The notes: generated by a model from the sequence alone, not told the origin. A stretch of 9,359 nucleotides of DNA from Actinomycetota bacterium (GCA_013335845.1 JAAXUU010000035.1:1-9359), one strand, 5' to 3'; shown: positions 1 to 6,740, counted from the first letter of the stretch. Program-made: numbers and translations.

Positions 1-1077
1 AAGAGCTGAGTCGAAACATCTCAGAGCGCCTTCTTTCGGATGGGAATCCCAATCGATAAGCGCTTTCTTCGCTTCCTCCCGCCGCTTCCCTGCGAGTTTC
101 GAGGCGGCGGTTTTCAACTCCTCCGGCTCGAGCACGCTTATGGCACCGAGATGCGAAACGATGCGGAGCGGTAGCCAGTTCGAATCCGCATAAGGGATAT
201 TCGCCACAGTCGAGCCGTCCGGTTCGACGGACTCGATGTGCAAGCCCGGCCATTCCCGTTTTTCGATGATGCAGCCCGGTTCGAAGCGAAGGCGCGCGCG
301 AGGGAAGTCCTTGTCCAACAATTCCGAGAAACGTCTGATTTCGGTGCTGCGCGTTTCGAAATCCGTGTCGCTCTCTTCGGCCTCGCTGATATTCTCCACC
401 GAGAAAACCCGCGCGCTTTGGCGGTTTCGGCAGAACGCATGGAGGTACCACATGCCGTTCTCGAGCGTGATGGTGATGGGCTCGACTTCACGCGTCTCGC
501 TCTCGCCGCTGCCGTTTTTCGTATAGCGCATGCGGACCACATGCTTGTTCTCGATCGCCGACGTGAGGATCGAGAGGGTGGTTCCGAGTGTGATGCGGTC
601 TGTGGTATCGACGGAAGGATCGCTTCCCTCGAATACGCGCGACTCGAAGATGGGCGACGCTGCGTTGCTAAGAAGTTGCGTGCGCAATGGGTCGTCTTGC
701 CTGACGCCGGCTCTGTCCAAGGCGCTGAGCAAAGCTGAGCACTCGGCGTCTGAGAGACGCAAGGGATTTTCAAGCGCCGAGAAGGATCCATAGGAAACCA
801 CCGCGTCGCGCTCTTCGTCGACATAGACGGGCACATACAGATAATCGCATTGTCCGCAACAGGAGAGTTTCTCGGCAAGCTTCGCTGCCTCTGCTTTCGT
901 GCAGTCGAATTGCTTGGCTATGTCATCAAGCGGGATCGAGATCGTGTCATCGCCGTCCGACGAGCGTTCGTCGAAGGCGCCTTTCTGTCTCAGATATTCG
1001 AACAGGACGATAATGCGGTTCGCGATAGCCGCTTCATTGGGACGGCCTGCGCTATGACCCTTCGGGTTCTCAGCCAT
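1..1077 (-). CDS. pafC: PafC-like WYL-domain transcriptional regulator (3' end beyond window)
   Basis: This frame is open from an ATG at 1077 to the window edge, giving 359 codons with no stop, so the C-terminus lies outside. The start is set by GAGG at 1084-1087, 6 bases upstream, and by an 8-base overlap (ATGGCTGA) with the end of the pafB-like gene. Residues about 15-80 look like a degenerate winged-helix region. Residues about 80-125 match the PafC-type linker (a YVPVYVD strand, then PLRLSDAE before a helix). The WYL domain follows, with W210-Y211-L212 inside GMWYLHAFCRN and the conserved basic stretch ARVFSVENI. A WCX-like C-terminal region starts near residue 260. In mycobacteria PafB and PafC act together as an activator of the LexA-independent DNA-damage response. 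The same role here is inferred. The protein is already slightly longer than usual family members (about 320-330), so its stop should lie just outside. Confidence 0.88.
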   Translation of the reverse strand, partial: MAENPKGHSAGRPNEAAIANRIIVLFEYLRQKGAFDERSSDGDDTISIPLDDIAKQFDCTKAEAAKLAEKLSCCGQCDYLYVPVYVDEERDAVVSYGSFSALENPLRLSDAECSALLSALDRAGVRQDDPLRTQLLSNAASPIFESRVFEGSDPSVDTTDRITLGTTLSILTSAIENKHVVRMRYTKNGSGESETREVEPITITLENGMWYLHAFCRNRQSARVFSVENISEAEESDTDFETRSTEIRRFSELLDKDFPRARLRFEPGCIIEKREWPGLHIESVEPDGSTVANIPYADSNWLPLRIVSHLGAISVLEPEELKTAASKLAGKRREEAKKALIDWDSHPKEGALRCFDSAL

Positions 1078-2065
1078 GGTATGCCTCGACTTTCTCGAGG
1101 CCTTGAAGATAAGCATCGACTACTTTTTGGGGGAAGAGAGGGACGATACCCGTCGCATATTCCAATGCCCAACGAGCGGCTTGCCGGGTAGAGCGAGCCG
1201 TCGTGGTCATCACGAGTTTGTCCGGATAACCTTCGAGTTCGAGCAGATTCGCGTTGAACCAAGGGTGCTTCGAATCCAGTTTCGTCTGTCGTGGCAGGAG
1301 GAATGCGATATCGAACTCCTCCTCGTCTCCGAACTGGAAAGGAAAGCCGATGTAATCATTCGGCGTGATCTCGACGGGGTCGAAATCCGGGCCGGTGGAA
1401 CTGCGACGCTGGGTAAGCTTGCTCATTCTGGAGATGCGGAATTCGCGCACCTCTTGGATGTCGACGTCGAGGCATACGAGATACCAATCATCGATAATGG
1501 AGAACTGTGTGTACGGACGCACGGTTCTACGGGTTTTCCTATCGTTGCGATCGACATAGTCGAAACAGACCTCTTTGCGTTTGAGTCGAAACACCTCGAG
1601 CTTCTTCACATAGTCCCGTTCTGCCGAGTTGAAATCCTCGGATATACGAAGATCGGGCAGATCGCCGAGTTCCGCTTTCCCGACGATGTAGGATAATTTG
1701 GTCACAGCGCTTCGCAACTCGTCGTTGAAGATGAATGTCGGGTCTGTAAGGGGAGAGATGCTCGCAAGACGGAGACGCATAACCTCCAGGGGTGAGAGGA
1801 GGATCTCATTTGCGAAACTTTTCTTCGTATCGAGCGAATAGCGTGAATCGCCATCGGCTGTGATGTAGATACCGACCTCTTTGAGTGATTCCAAGTCCCG
1901 CTCGAACATCTTGGTACTCGCGCTGTCGCCGAAGGCGAGTTTTTGGTATCCATCTACGTTTGTGCTAATATCTTGTTTGGTCGCAGGGGATTCTCGCTCG
2001 GCGAGGTACATCGCGAGCGTGATGATTCGCTCCGGTTTACCGATGGACTTTGTGTCTGCTGTCAT
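1070..2065 (-). CDS. pafB: PafB-like WYL-domain transcriptional regulator
   Basis: This is a 331-residue protein. The start at 2065 has GGGAG at 2071-2075 (5-base spacing). Residues about 10-80 form a winged helix-turn-helix: a first helix around IITLAMYLAE, an entry resembling the TKEEIRERVPGY pattern of PafB (here TKQDISTNVDGY), and the hallmark KMFERDLESLKEVGIYI leading into the wing. The WYL domain contains D193-W194-Y195-L196 and the arginine-rich strand VREFRISRMS (R207, R210, R213), the surface proposed to sense a ligand such as single-stranded nucleic acid. The C-terminal 100 residues resemble a WCX domain. It is the first gene of a two-gene operon with the pafC-like gene. In classical actinobacteria the pair sits next to pafA (Pup ligase). 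No Pup or proteasome gene is visible here. A 7-bp inverted repeat in its promoter region may be an operator. Confidence 0.88.
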   Translation of the reverse strand: MTADTKSIGKPERIITLAMYLAERESPATKQDISTNVDGYQKLAFGDSASTKMFERDLESLKEVGIYITADGDSRYSLDTKKSFANEILLSPLEVMRLRLASISPLTDPTFIFNDELRSAVTKLSYIVGKAELGDLPDLRISEDFNSAERDYVKKLEVFRLKRKEVCFDYVDRNDRKTRRTVRPYTQFSIIDDWYLVCLDVDIQEVREFRISRMSKLTQRRSSTGPDFDPVEITPNDYIGFPFQFGDEEEFDIAFLLPRQTKLDSKHPWFNANLLELEGYPDKLVMTTTARSTRQAARWALEYATGIVPLFPQKVVDAYLQGLEKVEAYHG

Positions 2066-2105
2066 AGATGCTCCCGGGAATCTAGGGTGCCGAACTCACT
2101 GGAAC

Positions 2106-2140
2106 ATTGTATGCTACCTGCGATTTTCTAGACAGCATAC
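2106..2140 (-). promoter_or_regulatory. Candidate pafB promoter with 7-bp inverted-repeat operator
   Basis: GTATGCT at 2109-2115 and AGCATAC at 2134-2140 form a perfect 7-bp inverted repeat with an 18-base spacer. On the minus strand a -10-like TACAAT (2106-2111, five of six consensus bases) overlaps one arm. The other arm covers the place expected for a -35 element, where the hexamer itself is a poor match. TACAAT lies about 40 bases upstream of the pafB-like ATG. The geometry fits an operator for autoregulation or for a dimeric regulator that contacts both promoter elements. The repeat is directly visible. Its function is inferred. Confidence 0.4.
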
Positions 2141-2216
2141 GCGCGAGGAATCTATGAATAGTCTTCGATTTGCGCGGAACCTATTGTAAACTTTGGCGCT
2201 TGTTGGGAGATTCTGT

Positions 2217-2261
2217 ATGGCGGGAATCCAGTTCACGGAGCAAAGCACGGAGTGTAGATGA
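2217..2261 (+). CDS. Possible 14-codon leader ORF overlapping the next start (ATGA)
   Basis: An ATG at 2217 has GGGAG at 2205-2209 with a 7-base spacing, which is as good as any ribosome site in the window. It reads MAGIQFTEQSTECR and stops at TGA 2259-2261, overlapping the ATG of the membrane-protein gene in the classic ATGA arrangement. This suggests translational coupling or a leader peptide. The ORF is very short and could occur by chance. The downstream gene also has its own CGGAG, so coupling is optional. No transcription attenuator hairpin is seen. Confidence 0.28.
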   Translation: MAGIQFTEQSTECR

Positions 2262-3505
2262 CTCGGTCTGCGGGACGACATTCGAAAACGAATACTTCTG
2301 CCAACGGCAAGGAAGCCCCGAAGCCGATGACCGATGCTGCTTCAGCGGGCGGTCGTTTCGGAGCTTCGTCCGGTTCGAATCTGCGTAGTAGTATGCCGGA
2401 TCGGACCTCTGCACAGGAGAGGCCCTTTGCACGTACATCACAACGGAAAACATCATCTTCAAAAAGGAAGCATTTTGTCTCGTCGCGGATAAAACACATC
2501 CGGTTGATCGTCGCCGTTGTCATCGCCGTGGCCGTTGTCGTCGTCGTCGGGGGCTTGTACGCTACGAATATGTTCGCCACGAAAACGGTACACGACGAAG
2601 CGACCGACCGACTTATCACCGGGATAGAGTTGGTTCAGAACGTCGATGTGACCATTGTCGCCCTTGATACAGCAATCGCCGAGCAGGTCAGCGCAGACTC
2701 GCTGGACGACCTGCAAGTGTTGCTCGATGGGGTTCCCGAAGCGAGCGGTACCCTCGATGAGGCCTTGGTGATTTTCACAGGCCTCGGTACTTCCCTCAAT
2801 GGGTCCGAGGAAAGTGACGTGCTGGAACAGGCTGCGGCATGCGCCGAGGCACGTAAGCTGATGCTCGAGTACGGATCCCAACTCATCACCTATGATATCG
2901 GTGCGATGAAATCCGCCACGGCCTTCTCGGAAGCATGGGTGCTTATCATCGATGCCGATACGAAGTCGCGTCAGGCGACTACCTTGGTAGCCGCCGCAAG
3001 CACCCAGAACGTCACGATTTCCCGCGATACCAACACCGCGGCCATCGCAAGCTTGGATTCCGCATTGGCGAAGATCGATACCGCATCCCAAGCGTTCCCC
3101 GAAGTCGATTTCACGCCTCTCATCGCTTACGTGAATGCGAAGAGGGAAGCGATCACCTATGCGCTTGCTTCCGACGAGGCCTTCTTGGCGGACGATACCG
3201 CAACGAGCGATGCGAAGACGGCCGAGTACAACACGGCGAATGCCAAGGCCATCGAGCTCGCCGCGGCTTTACCGGCGGATCCCACCCAGATGATATTGCA
3301 GACATACGAAACCGTGACGTCTCCTATCCGCGCGTCATATCTTGCTGCGCGCGAGCAGGCGTCGGCTGCCGATGTCCACGTGAGGGAGTATCTCGGTATA
3401 AACCAAACAGTGGACGATAAAACATCAACCGCCGCATCCACATCTACTCCGGCCACAAGTGACGCAAGCACTGAAAGTGCTGAAAATGTAGTCAAAGCAG
3501 CATAA
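2258..3505 (+). CDS. Uncharacterised single-pass membrane-anchored protein
   Basis: This is a 415-residue protein that I do not recognise. The ATG at 2258 is preceded by CGGAG at 2248-2252 (5-base spacing). Residues 1-80 are a polar, basic, Ser/Thr-rich and probably disordered cytoplasmic tail, ending in a Lys/Arg cluster (SKRKHFVSSRIKHIR). Residues about 82-104 are one strongly hydrophobic, valine-rich transmembrane helix. The positive-inside rule places the rest outside the membrane (type II topology). Residues about 110-380 are Ala/Asp/Glu/Thr-rich and look largely alpha-helical, with repeated stretches resembling TASQAF and TAEYNTANAKAIELAAAL, as in helical-bundle or coiled-coil extracellular proteins. 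The last 35 residues are a Ser/Thr/Ala-rich tail. There is no lipobox, LPXTG motif or recognisable enzyme motif. It lies divergent from the pafB-like operon and 197 bases upstream of the M28-like gene. A role at the cell surface is inferred from topology only. Confidence 0.8.
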   Translation: MTRSAGRHSKTNTSANGKEAPKPMTDAASAGGRFGASSGSNLRSSMPDRTSAQERPFARTSQRKTSSSKRKHFVSSRIKHIRLIVAVVIAVAVVVVVGGLYATNMFATKTVHDEATDRLITGIELVQNVDVTIVALDTAIAEQVSADSLDDLQVLLDGVPEASGTLDEALVIFTGLGTSLNGSEESDVLEQAAACAEARKLMLEYGSQLITYDIGAMKSATAFSEAWVLIIDADTKSRQATTLVAAASTQNVTISRDTNTAAIASLDSALAKIDTASQAFPEVDFTPLIAYVNAKREAITYALASDEAFLADDTATSDAKTAEYNTANAKAIELAAALPADPTQMILQTYETVTSPIRASYLAAREQASAADVHVREYLGINQTVDDKTSTAASTSTPATSDASTESAENVVKAA

Positions 3506-3702
3506 GGGAACATCGAATCTTCAAATATCGCCCCGCCTGATAACGCGAACAGTGACAAATCGGCTCGTCCTGCTGCGCTAACGCGCAATAAAGGCGGAAA
3601 TGCCGTACAATACATTTGAGCAAATAGGATTAAATGGATTTTGTAACAAGAGCTCCGGCATCTTGTTATTGAGAAAAGAGATAGGATCGTATGGGAGGCT
3701 CC
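3506..3702 (+). promoter_or_regulatory. Intergenic leader of the M28-like gene, with weak promoter signals
   Basis: These 197 bases hold no credible gene and no T-tailed terminator for the upstream gene. TACAAT at 3606-3611 is a possible -10 but lacks a recognisable -35 at 16-18 bases. A second weak option is TTGAGC at 3616-3621. A hairpin at 3644-3668 (listed separately) lies just upstream of the ribosome site GGAGG (3694-3698). The upstream gene and the M28-like gene may be co-transcribed, or the latter may start in this gap. The sequence does not decide. Confidence 0.3.
3644..3668 (+). other. 8-bp perfect hairpin in the 5' leader of the M28-like gene
   Basis: TAACAAGA (3644-3651) pairs perfectly with TCTTGTTA (3661-3668) around a 9-base loop. 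It is followed by TTGAGAAAAG rather than a T run, so it is a poor intrinsic terminator. It sits 26 bases before the GGAGG ribosome site. It could be a transcript-stabilising stem, a weak terminator of the upstream gene or a protein-binding site. Confidence 0.4.
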
Positions 3703-6384
3703 ATGTCTGACCTCATGAGATACGCGTGTGAACTGGCAGAGGACATCGGTCCTCGTCCGGTTAGTACTGAAGAGGAACACCAAGCCGCACAGAAGATAGC
3801 CGGCTGGTTTGAAGAAAAAGATATGCCGGTGAATGTAGAGGAATTCGCGTGCGCGGCCTGGACCACATGGCCTTTCATGGTATTCTGCCTCCTTACCGTC
3901 GTGGCGACTTCGATCACATATTTTCATGGCGGGGTAGGTGTGTTCGCTTTCGTCCTTGCTTTGATCGCCTTGGGCTGTCTCGTTTACGACCGATACGTCG
4001 GAGGTTTCTTCGGCGATCTGATCAAAAAAGGCATCAGTCAGAACGTCGTTGCAAAGTATGCGCCAGTGCGTCTCGGGGATGATTCCCGTAAGCGCAAGAT
4101 CATCATCGTGGCCCATTATGATTCCGAGCGGTCGCATATCGAAGCCATGCCTTCGATAATCGAGAAGTATCCACTTTTGCAAAAGATTCTGCTTGTCAGC
4201 ATGATCACCATTCCCGTTCTGATGATCGTGCAGATGATCCCTTTCCTCGCGTCAGTGCAACTGGTCGCGTGGATCATCAGCTGTGTCTTCGCCCTCGCTC
4301 CCCTCGCCGCCGCGATCAGCGTCTTACTCGGTCGTTTCGTATTGAGCTACTCGGATGGTGCGAATGACAACGCCTCCGGAGTCGCTGCGATGATAGGCGT
4401 CTGCGAGCGAATCGTATCTCAACGCTCCCCTGAGCGCGAGAAGATGAAAAAGCTTCAAGCAGCCCCAGTCGTGCATAGCGCGAAAGAGGCGTTGGAGGCG
4501 GGTCTTGTATCCGACCAGACCAAGTTGCTGTACGAAGCTCAGCGGACCGTCGCACCGAAAGCGGGTAGCGAGGGTGCGACGCAACTCACCGGTGTTCGTC
4601 CGGTGAAGAGGGGCGGAGGATCCTTCGCTACCGGTGCCGCCGCTTCATCAGTTGCAACTGCGGGTGCCGCGGGTCTTGCGGCTCTGACCGCCGAGGGGGC
4701 GAACCTCATCGGTGATACCGATGCGATTTCCGTCGTTACGCCGTCCGTTCCCCTACCTCGTTTAGAGGAAGATAAATCACCTCGCGAGCGCACACGAGGT
4801 CGCAGTGCTGAGCCCGGCGTTCCCGAGTGGTGGACGAAAGTCGAAAGCAAGCGTAAGAGCGCACTTGACGAGGAAGACGCAGAAGAAGTGATCAAGCTGC
4901 GTTCCCGTTATGCCGATATCCCGACAACTCCTTCGACTCGCACGGAGCCGAGGGCGGCTTTCAAGGCGGAGCCCGAAGCAGGGTCCCGGGCGGACCGCGA
5001 GGCAGGACGCCAAGAAGAAGCGGTTCCCGCTGTGGCACCGGTAACCACAGCCGCTCCTTCCCTTGGGGAGACCCAGGCATTCGAAATGCCTCAAACGATA
5101 GGCGCCTTCGGGGCGGACGCTGCAGAAGGCTCCTTTGCTGCGCGACGTTATGTACAGGAGAACTATATACAAGAGGAATCCAGCGCCGCATATCAACGTG
5201 AAGATATCCTGAAGGGACTTCCTTCGATAGAGCTGGATAGGTCGTATGTCGACAGCGACGTACCTTCGAGTGACAGCGATATGCCCTGGAGCGAGACCGT
5301 GGTGGACACTTCCGTATCCAAGCGGGAGGCGTTGGGCGAGAGTCTGCTTACGCAGCAACAGGCCGCTCCGGCGGAATTCACCTACGTCGACACGATACAG
5401 TCGTCTCCCGAGGCGGGAGCAAGAAGTAAATTAGCAGGGCTACCATCGACGATGGGTGACGAGGAGAGGGTCGAGACATCCCCACTTCTAGCAGGTACGT
5501 TCGCTGCCGGGCTAACGGGAGCTTTCGTTCCCGTGGGAGCTACCGAAACATTTGCAGCAATCGATCTGCCCGATTCTGACATGTTCATAGATGACGCGGA
5601 CGACACGTTTCTCGGCACCATGCCGGTCGGTGGCGGTTTCGATACCCCGACACGGATAGGTATCCCGGAGTCTCGGACCCGCAAGATGATGGACAACGTA
5701 AGTGACTTCTTCTCGCGCAGCAAGAAGAAGAGCAAGAAGCAGGATTCCGATATGGGCCAATGGCTTGGAGTGGCGAGGGATTACGACGCCACGAAGGCCG
5801 GCCGCGACATCGGTTCGTGGGAGAGATTCGACGATGAGGACTCCGACTGGAAAGGCGGAGGAGCTTCGAGTTATCGAAAGAACACGCAAAAGCAGGTTGC
5901 GGAGATTCGCGATGCCATCGTTTCCATGCACGACCGTGACCTCATGGATAAGGAAGTATGGTTTGTGGCGCTTGGAGCAGGCGGCGCGGACAATGCCGGG
6001 ATGCGGGCTTTCATCTCCCAGCACTCCTCGGAACTCGCGGGTGCGCTCTTCATCAATATCGAATGCGTCGGGACGGGCGACCTGTATTATGTGACGAAAG
6101 AAGGCAGGGGTCTTTTCGGTGGGACGAGCGATCACCGTTTGCAGACACTCGCCCGCAAGGCGTCTCAAAGCATCGGGTTCGATATGTACGGACGAGAGCT
6201 TTCTTGGCGTTCGACCGATGCGACACCGGCAATCAAGGCGGGATATCGCTCACTTACGCTCATGGGTTTCGATACTATCGCACCGGTTGCCTGGCGTCAG
6301 AAGACGGACAATTGCGACCTTTTGGAACCCGACTGTATCGAACGAGTCACGGACATTGTTACGGAAATTGTCCGAAACAGCTGA
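3703..6384 (+). CDS. M28-family peptidase-like membrane protein with large disordered insert, probably catalytically inactive
   Basis: This is an 893-residue protein. The chosen ATG at 3703 has GGAGG at 3694-3698, although in-frame ATGs exist at 3691 and 3715. Residues 5-50 match the M28 N-terminal helix pattern (ELAEDIGPRPVSTEEE). Two hydrophobic hairpins (about 55-98 and 162-212) split the fold. Both connecting turns are short, so all soluble parts lie on one face, and the flanking Lys/Arg suggest the cytoplasm. Metal-site motifs VAHYDSE (H138, D140) and GANDNASGVA (D222) are present. Residues about 240-735 are a Pro/Ala/Ser/Glu-rich low-complexity insert. The fold resumes at VWFVALGAGGADNAGMRAFI (752-771), where the family's catalytic Glu-Glu is G760-G761. 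The usual Asp of the next strand is Glu (E787 in NIECVGTG), and the usual final His is R865 (WRQKTDN). Active M28 enzymes are zinc aminopeptidases. This one looks like a pseudoenzyme. Normal members are 300-500 residues. Confidence 0.82.
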   Translation: MSDLMRYACELAEDIGPRPVSTEEEHQAAQKIAGWFEEKDMPVNVEEFACAAWTTWPFMVFCLLTVVATSITYFHGGVGVFAFVLALIALGCLVYDRYVGGFFGDLIKKGISQNVVAKYAPVRLGDDSRKRKIIIVAHYDSERSHIEAMPSIIEKYPLLQKILLVSMITIPVLMIVQMIPFLASVQLVAWIISCVFALAPLAAAISVLLGRFVLSYSDGANDNASGVAAMIGVCERIVSQRSPEREKMKKLQAAPVVHSAKEALEAGLVSDQTKLLYEAQRTVAPKAGSEGATQLTGVRPVKRGGGSFATGAAASSVATAGAAGLAALTAEGANLIGDTDAISVVTPSVPLPRLEEDKSPRERTRGRSAEPGVPEWWTKVESKRKSALDEEDAEEVIKLRSRYADIPTTPSTRTEPRAAFKAEPEAGSRADREAGRQEEAVPAVAPVTTAAPSLGETQAFEMPQTIGAFGADAAEGSFAARRYVQENYIQEESSAAYQREDILKGLPSIELDRSYVDSDVPSSDSDMPWSETVVDTSVSKREALGESLLTQQQAAPAEFTYVDTIQSSPEAGARSKLAGLPSTMGDEERVETSPLLAGTFAAGLTGAFVPVGATETFAAIDLPDSDMFIDDADDTFLGTMPVGGGFDTPTRIGIPESRTRKMMDNVSDFFSRSKKKSKKQDSDMGQWLGVARDYDATKAGRDIGSWERFDDEDSDWKGGGASSYRKNTQKQVAEIRDAIVSMHDRDLMDKEVWFVALGAGGADNAGMRAFISQHSSELAGALFINIECVGTGDLYYVTKEGRGLFGGTSDHRLQTLARKASQSIGFDMYGRELSWRSTDATPAIKAGYRSLTLMGFDTIAPVAWRQKTDNCDLLEPDCIERVTDIVTEIVRNS

Positions 6385-6399
6385 TAAATAGGCTGTTTC
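6374..6399 (+). other. Hairpin spanning the stop codon of the M28-like gene
   Basis: GAAACAGC (6374-6381) pairs perfectly over 8 bp with GCTGTTTC (6392-6399). The TGA stop (6382-6384) lies in the 10-base loop. No T run follows, so the hairpin is not a standard terminator. The efficient terminator is 65 bases further on. It may protect the 3' end of the message. Confidence 0.4.
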
Positions 6400-6464
6400 C
6401 ACTAAATATATACATTGTCTACCTTTGTTTGTGTTTGATTTCGTGTATTATTTCACTTGTGTTG

Positions 6465-6498
6465 AAGGATGACAGAACATAGGGTCATCCTTTATTTT
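6465..6498 (+). terminator. Rho-independent terminator after the M28-like gene
   Basis: AAGGATGAC (6465-6473) and GTCATCCTT (6484-6492) form a perfect 9-bp stem with a 10-base loop, followed by TATTTT. It lies 80 bases after the stop codon and separates the M28-like unit from the zinc-ribbon gene. Confidence 0.75.
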
Positions 6499-6526
6499 GA
6501 TAATAAGCAACATGAGAATGTGTAAA
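6497..6526 (+). promoter_or_regulatory. Candidate promoter of the small zinc-ribbon gene
   Basis: TTGATA at 6497-6502 (four of six consensus bases) and TGTAAA at 6521-6526 (four of six) are 18 bases apart. They begin right at the end of the preceding terminator. The octamer TGTAAACT (6521-6528) also occurs at 2185-2192 upstream of the gene at 2258, which mildly supports a shared -10-type element. The match is modest. Confidence 0.35.
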
Positions 6527-6563
6527 CTGACGATTCTGGTTGTATGGTAGGAGGTGCTACGAA

Positions 6564-6713
6564 ATGGCAATAGAAGGATATTGCATGAAATGCAAAGCCA
6601 AGAAGGAAATCCAAGACGCCCAGCAGGTTACCGCAAAAAACGGTCGTCCGATGACAAAGGGTGTTTGCCCGGATTGCGGAACGACGATCTGCAAGATCGG
6701 CTCTAGCAAATAA
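6564..6713 (+). CDS. Small zinc-ribbon protein of the DUF5679 type
   Basis: This is a 49-residue protein. The ATG at 6564 has a strong AGGAGGT at 6549-6555 with 8-base spacing. Two CxxC knuckles, C7-x2-C10 (YCMKCKAK) and C35-x2-C38 (VCPDCG), flank the motif VTAKNGRPMTKGVC. That pattern matches the DUF5679 family of mini zinc ribbons, widespread in actinobacteria and some archaea: a first CxxC with basic residues, a central KNGRP, then CPxCG. C43 is an extra cysteine. The protein presumably binds one zinc ion. The family's function is not known to me. The high Lys content and ribbon fold would suit nucleic-acid or ribosome contact, but that is inference. It is a monocistronic unit with its own candidate promoter and a terminator 27 bases downstream. 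Family length is typically 45-60, so the protein is complete. Confidence 0.88.
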   Translation: MAIEGYCMKCKAKKEIQDAQQVTAKNGRPMTKGVCPDCGTTICKIGSSK

Positions 6714-6740
6714 TACGTGTATAACGTAAATGATTATCGG

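Noticed and set aside
138..878. A 246-codon minus-strand open frame rich in Arg and Ser
   Set aside because: It is an out-of-frame shadow of the pafC-like gene. The true frame (from 1077) shows the WYL domain and runs through the window edge.
3574..3587. TGCGC-TAAC-GCGCA hairpin as terminator of the membrane-protein gene
   Set aside because: The stem is only 5 bp, with no T run on either strand.
3157..4182. A 341-codon minus-strand open frame
   Set aside because: It lies antisense to the ends of two well-supported plus-strand genes, spans their intergenic gap, and its translation has no family features.
6512..6550. 12-codon ORF (MRMCKLTILVVW) upstream of the zinc-ribbon gene
   Set aside because: It has no ribosome site, and its start overlaps the candidate promoter region. 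Its stop overlaps the real gene's ribosome site by chance.
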